Assembly: GCF_003854275.1 (NCBI RefSeq)
Contig: NZ_QTQP01000027.1
Span: forward strand, 1 to 64,000
Direction of reading: 5' to 3'
From: Burkholderia sp. Bp8963
GTDB taxonomy: Bacteria; Pseudomonadota; Gammaproteobacteria; Burkholderiales; Burkholderiaceae
DNA length: 64,000 nt
Under the pieces are notes generated by a model. It saw only the letters and a program-made list of their open reading frames with translations, was not told the origin of the DNA and did no database searches. Each line of letters opens with the position of its first letter. The first letter of the stretch is position 1. This document shows, in pieces, positions 15,814 through 24,988 of this stretch. A program made the translations under genes and the position numbers.

Positions 15814-18800
15814 TTACCGGTTCAGCTCGTTCGAGAGTGCGGAGCCGATGAGGGTGTTGGCACCCGGCAGCACACGCATGGCCTTACGGACGTTGCCCAC
15901 GTAGTCCACTGGCTTGCCGGTCAGCGGGTTCGTGCCGCCATTGACCACGCCGAGTGCCGAACCGCCGATAGCACCAAGGGCGCGGCTCATCGACTGTAGC
16001 TGCCCGACTGCGACAATCGGGGAGCCGCTGGCACCGGTCTGCCCGCCCATCAGGACGTTCGCGGCGTCGAGACCGTCTCCAAGCATCCCTGACACGTTCG
16101 TCATCACTGCGACGCCGGTGGCGAGGTGGAGTCCGTGCATGTGCTTCTTCACGTACTCGTCCCGCTGGGCGTCCGTCATGCCGGCCGTCGAGGCCACCGT
16201 CTTAGCGTAGTACAGGGCTGCGCCCCATGCCGTACCCATGACAAATCCAGTCGCGGAGTTGCGGTCAGCAATAAACGCGTTCCGCATGAGCTGCTTCTCC
16301 TGCGCCGTGATGCCGTACTTCTTGAACTGCGCGGCGTACTTGCCGATGATGCCCTCGCTGAGCCAGCGTGGCACCTCACCGATGAAGGCACGCTGAAGCG
16401 CCTGCCCGGTGACGCGGTGAATAGCCGCGATCATGTCCTCGGCTGCGCCCGGATGGGTCTTGTCCCACTGATCCCACGAGAAGATGTCGCCGTCCTTGCG
16501 GCCCGCGTCGTGCGCCTCCAGTGCTGCCTTGATGCGGGCAACGTTGTCAGCAGTCAGGCCCGAGTCCACGAGGCGCGCCGGGTTCAGGTGTTCCGAGCCG
16601 GTCGAGACAATCACACCGTCATTGATCTCCGAGCCACGGATCGCCTTCGCCAAGTCCTCCGCGAACATCGGGACGAACCCACGGTGCAGCGTCTTGGCGA
16701 CGTAGTGCGCGCCCGAGAGTTTGCCAACGATGTCCATGCCCTGATGGCTGACACGACGCCACACTGCCGAGTCCTCCAGCGCCGAGCCGGTACGGGTAAG
16801 CCGTGCGCCCGCCCGAGTCTCCCCGAAGTGCAGGCGGTGGTCGAGGCCCATAGCTGACGATGCCACTCGATTGAGCTGCGTCATCAGCGCCGTGTCCTTG
16901 CCCATCCCCTTGAAGATGGACTTGAACATTCCGTTCACGCCCGAGATAGACATGATCGAGGCTGCGTCGGCCAGCGCGTTGAATCCGAGCTTGCCCATCA
17001 TGCTCATGTACGCCGTCTGCCCAAGGAACTGCGCCGCCGCGTTGTCCTTATTGTTGAGACGGTCGGTCAGGCTACGGTGCAGGAAGTCCAGCGCACCGAC
17101 TTCCTCGTGGTTCGCACCACGGGATACCAGCGCATCCTTCATCGCCGTCCAGTGTTGGTCGTCCTTGAAGCCGACCTTCGCCAGAGCGATACGGCCTGCG
17201 AACTCGCTGGACTGGCCCTCGACCATGCGGCCCACGTCGGAGTCCATGTAGTCGAGCAGACGCACGCCGTCCGGCTGACGAGCGAGCAAGTCGAACTCCG
17301 TGCGCGTGCGATCCGAGATCACGTCCTTGAGGGCACGCTTGAACTCGTCCGCCATAGCGCCCGTGACCTTCTTGCCAGCGTACTCCGCCTTGAGCATGTC
17401 AGCCGCCACTGAGCCGAAGTGGTCATCCGCACCGCTGATACGCGACTCAGGGTCACGAATGATCTGAGTCAGGTAGCGGTCGGTCAGGTTCGCTGCACGC
17501 TCGCGCACGTCTCGCTGTAGCGCGAGCATCGCGTCCTGCGTCACCGGGCCGGACTTGTTCAGCTTCTCCAGCGCCGGGTCGATGACCTTCGCGACGTACT
17601 GCTGGCGTACCATGCCCTTGAACGAGTTCCACTCGTCGGCGCGCACCGGGTCGTTGTACATGGCTTGCAGCTCGCGCCAGTCCCACGCGTACGGCATGTA
17701 GCCCTGCCAGCCACGCTTGCCGATGGCCGTGGACTTCGACTCGCCGTACTTCTCGCCCATCGTGGTCACGTCCTTCCAGAAGCCGTCGATCACCGCCGCC
17801 ATCTGCTTCACCATCGGGTGTGCCTGCGACGTGTACTCCTGCCCTGCCAGCCGAGCGTTTCGGTTAGCCAGCCGCTCCTCTTGCACCAGTCGCGAGATGC
17901 GCTTCTCAGCGTCGCCCGCGAAGATGCCCTGCGACCAGCGAACCCGCTCCTCCGCCGTCATCAGCTCCGGCAGGATGCGGTTCCACATCTCGGCCACGGG
18001 CTTGCGCCAGTTCGAGGCCAGGATCACCTTGTCGATTGCAGCCGACGACGCGTGCTGACGGTTCGCACCGGTAGGATCTTCGCCCAGCATGGACGCGATG
18101 TAGCGCACGTCCTTGTTCTGCGAGCGGCCCAGCGTCAGGCCAACCGAGTCGAGCTTGTCCAGTACCTTGCTGAGCCCAGCGCCCGCCTTGGTCTGCTTGC
18201 GCACCGAGTCGTACCACCATGCCGCATTGCGCCGCAGCTTCGCCGTCTCCTGCGGCAGCACCTCCTTCCAGTTCGCCAGTTGGTCGGCCATCTTCTGCGC
18301 GAGCGCGCCGAGCGGAACGTCCTCGCGGGAGACACCCGGCTTCGTGAGCACTGAGCGACCACTCGGGCGAGCGTACGGCATGTCCGCACGAAGCGGTGCC
18401 TGCACGAGATGATCGGACAGTCCCAGCGCCTTCGTGAGCATGTTCACTTCGCTAGGCTTGAGGCCCAGCAGTGCGCGCACTGCGTCCACGGTCTTGGACA
18501 GAATGTTCCCGTTCTTGACCTTGAGGGACTTGAGGTGGTTGATGAACTCGCCCTGTCCGCTGTACAGACCGGCCACGAACTCGTCCACGTTCTTGAGGTA
18601 GTACCGCGTGTTGTGGTCGGTTCCCTTGTACTCACGCAACGCACGCTGGCGCAGCTTGTCGAGCTGACCAACGAGCTGACCATGCGCCGTCATCGGGTTC
18701 TTCTTACCGTACGCGATCTTCTGCGCCGTGACGCTATGTGCGATCTCGTGCAGCATCATCTCGTCACGGTTCAGGCCACCTGCCGGAGTGCGGCCCGAAG

Positions 18801-20715
18801 CACGCTTCGAGTCGTGAACAGAGTGGTCATTGGCGTCGTGCGCCCACGTATGAATCTCGTGATTGCTCGGGTTGTAGTGGCTGCGTGCATCGCCGCCGCG
18901 CTGCGCGCTGCCCGGATGCTCAAAGATCGCTGCGGGCGAGCGGCCCTCCTGCGTCTCCAGCAGACGTTGCGCCAGAGCGCGGATCATCGGGTCTTTAGCC
19001 TCTGCCGACAGGCGGGCCAGTTCCTTGTGCGAGTCCGTTGACGCGCTACGAGCGCGCTCCGTTGCGCTCAGCCAGTCATCCTTGACCTTACCGGCACGCA
19101 TGGCCTCGGCGGTCGCCCATTCGTCTTTGACCTTCTCCTCGGCACCCGAGGCAACGTCACGCTCCGTCGCGGCATCCGTCGCTGCGTCCTCGTGAGCGCG
19201 CTTGGCTTCCGGCTCCAGCTTGTCGGCTTCCTTGGCCTGAGCTTCCGCCTCGACCTTCTCTGCCTGTTGCGCCTCGAACTCCTCGATAGCGTCTGCGATC
19301 TTGGAGTCCCCCGCGCCGTGATCGCCCGCCCGCGTCTCTGCCTCGCTGATGATCTTGTGATCGGCTGCTACGTCCGAGTCACGAATGCCGGTGTTCGGTT
19401 CCTCGGATCGAACCTCCGACGCCTCACGAGCGATGATGTCGTTGATGTGCTCGTTCTGACCTTCGATGTGTGCGTCGAGCGCGTGTCCGTCGAGCTTCGC
19501 GCCCACCTCGGCGTCGGCCTTGGTGCGGAACTCGCCCATCAGACCCATCGAGTGCCCCATGCCGCCGAGCACCGCGCCGAGCACGCCCTGCCGGAACAGC
19601 TCGGGCCAGTTCGCTTCGCCGTTGTCCATGCGGTAGATGGCAGACGTCGCGAGCATGTTAGCCGCAGCGCCTTCCGCCATCGAGCTTGCTACGCCTGCCA
19701 CGCCCTCCGCAGCGCGGACAGCGAACGCCGCCCGTGCAGCACTGGCGATGCCGCCTGCGCCGATAGTTGCAACAAGCATCACCGGGTCACCAGTGCCCGC
19801 CATGAGCTGCGCAGCCGTGGAGGTCAGCCCCGTCTGCGAAGCACGTCTTTGGTAATCCGCTTGCTGCCGAGCCATGCTGAGGCGGCGCAGGTAATCCTCC
19901 TGAGATACCGCCCCGCCCACGTAATCGCGAAGATGGTCATCTGCCCAAATCTCAGGCGTCTCGGTGGCGACGTACGATTTCTGAGCGTCGCTCATCTTCC
20001 AATTTGGATCGGGTGCACTTGCCTGCCATGCGTCTTGCAGACGGCCCAGCAAAGTATCCCAATGTGCGGCCTGTACGAACGACTCCACAAAGCCCGCCGT
20101 CTCACTGATCGCGCCGATTCCCGCAGCCGACTCCGCCGCCGCTACGTTCTCCAGCCCCATGTCGTCCATCGAGTCGCGGAGCGGCGTCGTGTCGAATGCG
20201 GAGTTGTCGATCGCCGCGCTCGCGCCCGCCTGCCCTGCCTCATGCATGTTCAGCGCACGCATAATTGGCGTCTGCATCGGGTCGATGCCTGCGCCCGGTG
20301 CAACGAACGGCACGCCCGAAGTCGATACACCAGCCTCGCCAGTGATAGCCGACACGTATGCGTTCGTCTCGTCGTTGTCCCACTTCTCCGGGTTCCAGCC
20401 TGAGTTGTACGCACGCAGCGCGTCGCTGTAGTTGCCGAACTTCTGCATGTTCTGCGTCATGACGTACCGCTGAATTTGAAGCGAGTCATCGAAGTTGCGC
20501 GGGTCGAGCTTGCGACCGAGCGCCTTCTCCACGTTCGTCAGGGTGTTCGGCATTACCTGAGCGTAGCCGAGCGCGCCTTGCGGCGACACTGCGTCCGGGT
20601 TATTCCGCGACTCCCGCCAAATCTGCACCGCACTCGCACCTGTCGGTGCTCCGATAGCCGCATCATTAGCGGAAAGCTTAGCCAGTTGGTCAGGCGTGAA
20701 AGGCGTTTGTTCCAA
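15814..20715 (-). CDS. Large phage virion-like protein with transglycosylase and HExxH motif
   Basis: A 1,633-residue protein. The N-terminal ~120 residues form an SLT-type lytic transglycosylase: WRESRNNPDAVSPQGALGYA supplies the catalytic Glu, followed by AYNSG. A hydrophobic, Ala/Gly-rich stretch lies near 310-345, then a charged coiled-coil region (~470-600). A zinc-protease-like HExxH motif (MMLHEIAHSVTAQ) lies near 660. A long helical part and another hydrophobic patch near the C-terminus follow. Size and layout recall internal virion/DNA-ejection proteins of podoviruses. Translation appears to start at TTG 20715, behind a perfect AAGGAGG. It is the last gene of a minus-strand phage-like set. 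The frame is intact. Confidence 0.8.
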   Translation of the reverse strand: MEQTPFTPDQLAKLSANDAAIGAPTGASAVQIWRESRNNPDAVSPQGALGYAQVMPNTLTNVEKALGRKLDPRNFDDSLQIQRYVMTQNMQKFGNYSDALRAYNSGWNPEKWDNDETNAYVSAITGEAGVSTSGVPFVAPGAGIDPMQTPIMRALNMHEAGQAGASAAIDNSAFDTTPLRDSMDDMGLENVAAAESAAGIGAISETAGFVESFVQAAHWDTLLGRLQDAWQASAPDPNWKMSDAQKSYVATETPEIWADDHLRDYVGGAVSQEDYLRRLSMARQQADYQRRASQTGLTSTAAQLMAGTGDPVMLVATIGAGGIASAARAAFAVRAAEGVAGVASSMAEGAAANMLATSAIYRMDNGEANWPELFRQGVLGAVLGGMGHSMGLMGEFRTKADAEVGAKLDGHALDAHIEGQNEHINDIIAREASEVRSEEPNTGIRDSDVAADHKIISEAETRAGDHGAGDSKIADAIEEFEAQQAEKVEAEAQAKEADKLEPEAKRAHEDAATDAATERDVASGAEEKVKDEWATAEAMRAGKVKDDWLSATERARSASTDSHKELARLSAEAKDPMIRALAQRLLETQEGRSPAAIFEHPGSAQRGGDARSHYNPSNHEIHTWAHDANDHSVHDSKRASGRTPAGGLNRDEMMLHEIAHSVTAQKIAYGKKNPMTAHGQLVGQLDKLRQRALREYKGTDHNTRYYLKNVDEFVAGLYSGQGEFINHLKSLKVKNGNILSKTVDAVRALLGLKPSEVNMLTKALGLSDHLVQAPLRADMPYARPSGRSVLTKPGVSREDVPLGALAQKMADQLANWKEVLPQETAKLRRNAAWWYDSVRKQTKAGAGLSKVLDKLDSVGLTLGRSQNKDVRYIASMLGEDPTGANRQHASSAAIDKVILASNWRKPVAEMWNRILPELMTAEERVRWSQGIFAGDAEKRISRLVQEERLANRNARLAGQEYTSQAHPMVKQMAAVIDGFWKDVTTMGEKYGESKSTAIGKRGWQGYMPYAWDWRELQAMYNDPVRADEWNSFKGMVRQQYVAKVIDPALEKLNKSGPVTQDAMLALQRDVRERAANLTDRYLTQIIRDPESRISGADDHFGSVAADMLKAEYAGKKVTGAMADEFKRALKDVISDRTRTEFDLLARQPDGVRLLDYMDSDVGRMVEGQSSEFAGRIALAKVGFKDDQHWTAMKDALVSRGANHEEVGALDFLHRSLTDRLNNKDNAAAQFLGQTAYMSMMGKLGFNALADAASIMSISGVNGMFKSIFKGMGKDTALMTQLNRVASSAMGLDHRLHFGETRAGARLTRTGSALEDSAVWRRVSHQGMDIVGKLSGAHYVAKTLHRGFVPMFAEDLAKAIRGSEINDGVIVSTGSEHLNPARLVDSGLTADNVARIKAALEAHDAGRKDGDIFSWDQWDKTHPGAAEDMIAAIHRVTGQALQRAFIGEVPRWLSEGIIGKYAAQFKKYGITAQEKQLMRNAFIADRNSATGFVMGTAWGAALYYAKTVASTAGMTDAQRDEYVKKHMHGLHLATGVAVMTNVSGMLGDGLDAANVLMGGQTGASGSPIVAVGQLQSMSRALGAIGGSALGVVNGGTNPLTGKPVDYVGNVRKAMRVLPGANTLIGSALSNELNR

Positions 20716-20843
20716 ATCGAATAATCCTCCTTAGCTGAGTGAGAAGTTGAGTGAATTGTTGCCCGCCACGCGGCTTCGCATATTTCGCATTCTTATATGC
20801 ATTCCTTAATTACTTTGTTGTCAAATTCCATCTAAGTGGGTCG

Positions 20844-21419
20844 TCACACGGCCCAGCCCGCCTGCCGCATCGCCTCCACTAAGTCAGGCTCCCTGCTGCC
20901 GATCTCGAAGATGCGGGCTGGCGGCACTTTGCGCCAATCCTCGGAGTGGACGTGCAACCGATCGCAGTCCAAGGCCAACCGGCCAGTCGGATACACCCGC
21001 GCCCGCCAGTCCCCGACCTCGAACGCCCAAACCTCACCTGCTGCCTCGCGGCGTCGTTCGGCTGCACGGGTGGCGTAGCCGTCTCTGCTCTGCTTTGGCA
21101 CTCCGAGCGAGACGCAACGGTTACGTGCATCGAGTGCGAACCCCGTGCGCGCCTTCTGACAAGTCCAGCACGAGTTGTCGTAGACCCGCCGCCTCACGCT
21201 ACCGCACTTCCCGCAAGGCTTGCCGCCATACCATGTCTGTCCAGCAATCAGAGCATCGACGCGCTGCGCGTACATGGTCTGCCTACGCAGCGCCGCCGCG
21301 AAATCCGGGTCACTCCTTGCCACCTCCCGATGCCGCCGCGTCAGCTTTCGGGCAGTCGGGGCGAGATGCCAACCTGTCCATGTAGCAGGTGACCGCTTCG
21401 CGCCTCGCGGTCTGCTCAC
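20844..21419 (-). CDS. Phage-type zinc-ribbon hypothetical protein
   Basis: A 191-residue basic protein with a four-cysteine zinc-ribbon pattern (CGKCGS ... CWTCQ, spaced 13 residues apart) near residues 69-88. The N-terminus is Arg/Lys-rich (PTARKLTRRHREVARSD). The layout recalls phage HNH-type or endonuclease VII-like proteins, but no catalytic His-Asn can be assigned. It starts at GTG, overlapping the upstream stop by four bases (GTGA), with GGAGG eight bases before it, so translation is coupled to the preceding gene. No function is assigned. Confidence 0.65.
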   Translation of the reverse strand: MSRPRGAKRSPATWTGWHLAPTARKLTRRHREVARSDPDFAAALRRQTMYAQRVDALIAGQTWYGGKPCGKCGSVRRRVYDNSCWTCQKARTGFALDARNRCVSLGVPKQSRDGYATRAAERRREAAGEVWAFEVGDWRARVYPTGRLALDCDRLHVHSEDWRKVPPARIFEIGSREPDLVEAMRQAGWAV

Positions 21420-21730
21420 CGCCGGAACCTCCAGCGGCCCCGGTAATCCATCACCGGCTCTTTCGGCGAGTTCGCGATGCCACGATCCAGCAAACTGTCG
21501 AGGTTCGCTCGGCCGACTATTCGCCGCGCTCGCTGCTCTAGCGTCTCCTCGCCGACGCCCTCGAAAAAGCCTGAGAACTCATCCCTCGTCATGTTCAACA
21601 GCTTCGCCGCCTGCTCAGTCACATCCGGCTTTGGTTCATCCGGCTGCACCATCGGCACGCCAAATTGAGCCAGTCTTGCTAGGCGCTCCTGATCTGCGTC
21701 GTCGGCGCAGCTATCTACGTAATTTATCAT
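21416..21730 (-). CDS. Small phage-type hypothetical protein
   Basis: A 104-residue acidic, helical protein (DQERLARLAQFG, EQAAKLLNMTRDEFSGFFEG) ending in a basic tail DYRGRWRFRR. The start is placed at ATG 21730, behind AAGGA; a TTG two codons upstream is less likely. It overlaps the zinc-ribbon gene by four bases. No recognised domain. Its place in the operon suggests a structural or assembly accessory. Confidence 0.6.
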   Translation of the reverse strand: MINYVDSCADDADQERLARLAQFGVPMVQPDEPKPDVTEQAAKLLNMTRDEFSGFFEGVGEETLEQRARRIVGRANLDSLLDRGIANSPKEPVMDYRGRWRFRR

Positions 21731-21778
21731 TTGCAATCCTTATCAAATAACGCGCAATGTTCGATGATTTCAATGTAC

Positions 21779-22462
21779 CTACCGGGCCGAGCCTGCTTCG
21801 AGCAACTTCATACGCGTCTCTCGTTGCTCGCGAGCAGCACGTTGCACGGCCTGTGCGTCGCGCTCTATGAACTGGTTGATACCCACGCCCCGCATCGCAA
21901 GAACATGGGCGAGCGGCACCACCATCCCTGCAAGCCTGATGCCGAAACGATACCAAGGCCGATCATCGTACGAGCTGCACGAAACATAGGCGTAGAACTT
22001 CCGCTTCTCGCCGAACGTCACGCCGTCCACATGAAACGCCGTTTCGATAGTAGTCGCGGTAGATCGCACGGCATCTCGCCCCGCCCGCACCGAATCTCGT
22101 ATGCTCAATCCGTTCGTCAGCTTCGAAACGGGGTAGCCTGAATCCGATAGCAAGGACGCAGCCACCTTCTTCGCCCTTTCAGACAGCGCCTTGCTCAATC
22201 GCGTAGGCGGGAATGGCGCTGGGTTTGCCAACTCTCGCTGGATAAGGTCCGCCATGTCTTGACGCGTGCCGCCTGCCTTCTCGGGAGAAGCGATCAGCGC
22301 CTTCGCCAACGCGCTGGGCCAATTCTTGTAACCATCCACAACGTACACACGAGCTTCGATCGCCAACTCGGTGCCGCCTTCTTTGAACATATGAACCTGC
22401 CGCTCTGCGTGTGTCTGCATATTCATTGCGGCAACAGCCTTGTGCCACCGTTTATCAGTCAA
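21779..22462 (-). CDS. Phage-type hypothetical protein, first gene of the set
   Basis: A 227-residue protein of unknown family. The N-terminal half contains YKNWPSALAKALIASPE and a region rich in Lys and Arg; the C-terminal half ends in a probable coiled coil (ERDAQAVQRAAREQRETRMKLLEA). A hydrophobic segment (LAGMVVPLAHVLAMRGVG) could be a single membrane helix. The likely start is TTG 22462, with GGAGG four bases before it. It is the first gene after a regulatory-looking region and would be transcribed with the two small genes and the large virion-like gene. Confidence 0.55.
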   Translation of the reverse strand: MTDKRWHKAVAAMNMQTHAERQVHMFKEGGTELAIEARVYVVDGYKNWPSALAKALIASPEKAGGTRQDMADLIQRELANPAPFPPTRLSKALSERAKKVAASLLSDSGYPVSKLTNGLSIRDSVRAGRDAVRSTATTIETAFHVDGVTFGEKRKFYAYVSCSSYDDRPWYRFGIRLAGMVVPLAHVLAMRGVGINQFIERDAQAVQRAAREQRETRMKLLEAGSAR

Positions 22463-22960
22463 TCAACCTCCATTCGTTAGGTAAGGTGCCAAAGGTGCCA
22501 GCTTTCCGGACAACCCAGCCCCGGATTTTGATTACGGTCTTTTAAGGCTTTCCGGGCGGTACAGGTGGCACATGTGCCTGATTTATGCACCAGCCCTACC
22601 GGCGTACCCGCCCAGCCATCTGCGATTAAAGCCCTCCGAGGCTGCCGCGGCTGGACACAGACCTACGGATAGACGAGCATCACCCTTCCGGGCATGGCTC
22701 ACCGGTGAATATTCATTGCCGGGTGTCTCGGCCTGCCGTCAGTCCACCATGCAGACGGCAACCTCATCGCACATTGTTAAAGAGCGCTTCGCATCCGGCA
22801 GGCTCTCGCTAATCCGCTCGTGTGCCATGGCACCATCGCATCCTATGCGCCCCTACGTTCCGCCGAGCCAGCATCACCAATGCGACGCTCACTCGTTCGA
22901 TGCACGCCAACGCGTTCATCTCGTACCGCCCGCCTGCAACCCGAAGGCCGTAAACGCAAA
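22463..22960. promoter_or_regulatory. Noncoding region with operator-like repeats
   Basis: No gene is supportable here. Just upstream of the virion gene set lie two direct AAGGTGCC copies (22483-22490 and 22492-22499). At 22567-22578 is a perfect 12-bp palindrome, ggcacatgtgcc, built from the same GGCAC/GTGCC half-site. These are good candidates for a repressor or activator of the minus-strand phage genes. The rest shows no structure I can name. Confidence 0.5.
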
Positions 22961-23028
22961 AAGGGCGCGTAGCGCACCGCCCAAGCTAGACCATCGGCCC
23001 AACTCAAACCATGCAACTACGCGCCCTT
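22961..23028 (-). terminator. Long-stem inverted repeat with U-run (terminator or small RNA)
   Basis: A perfect 12-bp inverted repeat, aagggcgcgtag (22961-22972) and ctacgcgccctt (23017-23028), encloses 44 bases. Read on the minus strand, the stem is followed by a run of U, so it would end transcripts from the resolvase-side genes. The long loop is unusual for a simple terminator, and a structured RNA is possible. Confidence 0.5.
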
Positions 23029-23232
23029 GGATTCCCGTGCGACGGAGGGTTATGTCCATCGCCGGAGCGGCCTCATGAGGCGGGCACGTTAGCTGAACCC
23101 TCGCGAATTAACCGCTGTTCAGCTCGGGGCTAAAAGCCACCATGACCTCACTACTACCGCGTCGGCATTTCTACCGATATTCGAATCCTACCCCCAAATC
23201 ACGCTCATCGTCAACTATCAGAAAGCAGAAAA

Positions 23233-23769
23233 TCAGTGAATTGTCAGCATGCCCGAACCAGCAATAACTTCAGCCATCGTGCGCGCCGCAATCTCCGCCT
23301 CCTCAGCGCGGTATCGCCTCGCCTTGTTGCCGCTCGCCTTGGCTCGCGCACGCCATACCATAGCGCCAGCATCAGCAGCGCGCAGTACACGCGCCGCACG
23401 CTCAGCTTCGCTCGCCCGCTTCGTCCACGGCAAGGACTGCAAGACCCATCCGTCTGTATCCGCCACGGTTCCGGCCTCGGCCAGCGTCTCATACCCGGCC
23501 ACGCCCGCATTCGCCAGCTCGGTTGCCCGATCCTCATAGCCGACGAAGAACGCGCTACGCACATCGTCATTCCCAGCCCACTCCGAGCAGACCTCGCGAA
23601 TCAGGAAGGCCCAGGTACGCTCGCGATGCTCGGCCATGCTGGCCGGCCCGTGAATGTCGCCGCGCACCCATTGCCAGTCCTTCTCTGCAAATTCCGCCCC
23701 TTGGTCGTACGCTTCGGCCTGCGCCACGCTGGTGTCGATGTTCGCGGTGCTGATGTTCGTTTGATTCAT
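23233..23769 (-). CDS. Hypothetical island protein
   Basis: A 178-residue soluble, helix-rich acidic protein beginning MNQTNISTANIDTSVAQAEA, with no recognised domain. A Trp-rich segment (KDWQWVRGDIHGPASM) and a C-terminal Ala/Glu-rich helix (AEEAEIAARTMAEVIAGSG) are visible. No strong ribosome-binding site precedes the ATG at 23769. It follows the resolvase gene on the same strand at about 110 bp, and the long-stem terminator lies beyond it. Function unknown. Confidence 0.5.
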   Translation of the reverse strand: MNQTNISTANIDTSVAQAEAYDQGAEFAEKDWQWVRGDIHGPASMAEHRERTWAFLIREVCSEWAGNDDVRSAFFVGYEDRATELANAGVAGYETLAEAGTVADTDGWVLQSLPWTKRASEAERAARVLRAADAGAMVWRARAKASGNKARRYRAEEAEIAARTMAEVIAGSGMLTIH

Positions 23770-23882
23770 GATCGTTGTTTGCGGTACTCTGCGGGCGCGC
23801 TGGCCCGCGTCGGTTAGGTGATGCCCGGTCTATCCGCCAAGACTGAACCGAGCGTTACTGTGGTACGTGCGGTGCCAGCGCC

Positions 23883-24500
23883 CTAGTCGGCGGTGCCTCC
23901 TTCGGCCCCAGCCGAACCGGCAGCAATCGCGGATTGCGCCGCCTTCATGATGGTCACGTGCGTTGTGCCGTATTCCTTCGCCAGTGAGCGCGCCGACGCA
24001 CCTCCATCTAGCCTCGCCCGAATCGTGCGCTTCTCGTCCGGCGTGAAGCGCTCGGGCCTGCCGCCGACGCGGCCCTCCGCCCGCGCTCGCTCAAGCCCCG
24101 CGTGCGTCCGCTCGACGATCAAGTCGCGCTCGAACTGCGCGAACGCAGCGAACATGCGCAGAATGAGATCGCCCGCCGCGCTCGTCACCTCCTGCACGGG
24201 CAAGTCCAGCACAACTACCCGGACACCTGCGGCGCGCAGCGCCTGCACCGTACTGTCAACGTCGGCAGCATTCCGGCCCAATCGGTCTAGCTTCGCGACA
24301 ACAAGCACATCACCCGCCTCCAGCTTGTCCACCAATTTGCGGAAGATCGGGCGCTCCATTGCGGGCACCGTGCCGCTGATCGTCTCGGCATGCACGCGGC
24401 GCGGCTCTACCTCGTACCCTGCCTGCTTCGCGACAAGTTGCTGGTTCGTCGTGTCCTGATCCTGCGTCGATACGCGGCTGTACAGAAATGTTCGTGACAT
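23883..24500 (-). CDS. Serine recombinase of the resolvase/invertase family
   Basis: A 205-residue small serine recombinase. The catalytic Ser lies in YSRVSTQDQ (S11), followed by the arginine motifs LVVAKLDRLGRNAAD and GDLILRMFAAFAQFERDLIVERT. The C-terminal helix-turn-helix is DGGASARSLAKEYGTTHVTIM. Length and order fit transposon resolvases and DNA invertases of the Tn3/Gin type. Immediately upstream lies a cluster of GGATAGA-type direct and inverted repeats, probably its recombination site or autoregulatory operator. No invertible segment with matching repeats was found elsewhere in the window. Confidence 0.88.
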   Translation of the reverse strand: MSRTFLYSRVSTQDQDTTNQQLVAKQAGYEVEPRRVHAETISGTVPAMERPIFRKLVDKLEAGDVLVVAKLDRLGRNAADVDSTVQALRAAGVRVVVLDLPVQEVTSAAGDLILRMFAAFAQFERDLIVERTHAGLERARAEGRVGGRPERFTPDEKRTIRARLDGGASARSLAKEYGTTHVTIMKAAQSAIAAGSAGAEGGTAD

Positions 24501-24519
24501 GGTTCGTGTGAGTCGTCAT

Positions 24520-24630
24520 GGATAGATAACGTGGATAGAATCATCGGACGGATAGAAACCGATGTCAAGGACTTTCTATCCAACCATGACGTGCCGAATC
24601 CACTGGACACTTAACGAACGTTATCTATCC
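24520..24630. repeat. Inverted/direct repeat cluster (candidate res site)
   Basis: A perfect 13-bp inverted pair bounds the region: ggatagataacgt (24520-24532) and acgttatctatcc (24618-24630). Inside are ggatagaa at 24533-24540 and 24550-24557 and its inverse, ttctatcc, at 24574-24581. Length and position, abutting a resolvase gene, resemble a multi-subsite res region. Confidence 0.65.
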
Positions 24631-24988
24631 GCGTCTCAGCGGATGCTGCTTCCACGGTGTACACGCGTCAGAAGGTGAGGCCCGCGCTCGGAGTGTCGCG
24701 GGTCAGCGCGTGCGCATCGGCGAGATCATCGGCCCGCGACTCGGATCACCTCGCACTCGGCAGTCCGCCATTGAACACGGCGTGTGCCCGGGACCAATCC
24801 GGCTGGATAAAACGCGCACACCCGCGCACGGGGGCGTACGCGTGCGAGCGAGCGGCGTAAGTCCGCGCAGAAATCCCTATCGAATTTTGGCCCGGCAGTT
24901 GGGCAGCAGCAGTCGAATCATCTCCGCCCTTGCCTCTGACGCACACTTCAGCGCTAAATACGTGAATTAGGTTCTGAGTGGGGAAGAA
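24631..24988. other. Noncoding stretch upstream of the TIR gene
   Basis: About 360 bp with no gene I can support. One open plus-strand frame (24710-24970) lacks a ribosome-binding site and any recognisable composition. The last 100 bp are AT-richer and probably include the promoter of the TIR gene. Confidence 0.4.

Noticed and set aside
24520-24630. Repeat cluster considered as a CRISPR array.
   Set aside because: Units are short, mixed in orientation and unevenly spaced, with no Cas genes; position beside a serine recombinase fits a res or operator region.
24710-24970. An 86-codon plus-strand frame before the TIR gene, considered as a small regulator.
   Set aside because: No ribosome-binding site, no recognised fold and atypical composition; overlapping frames are equally open.
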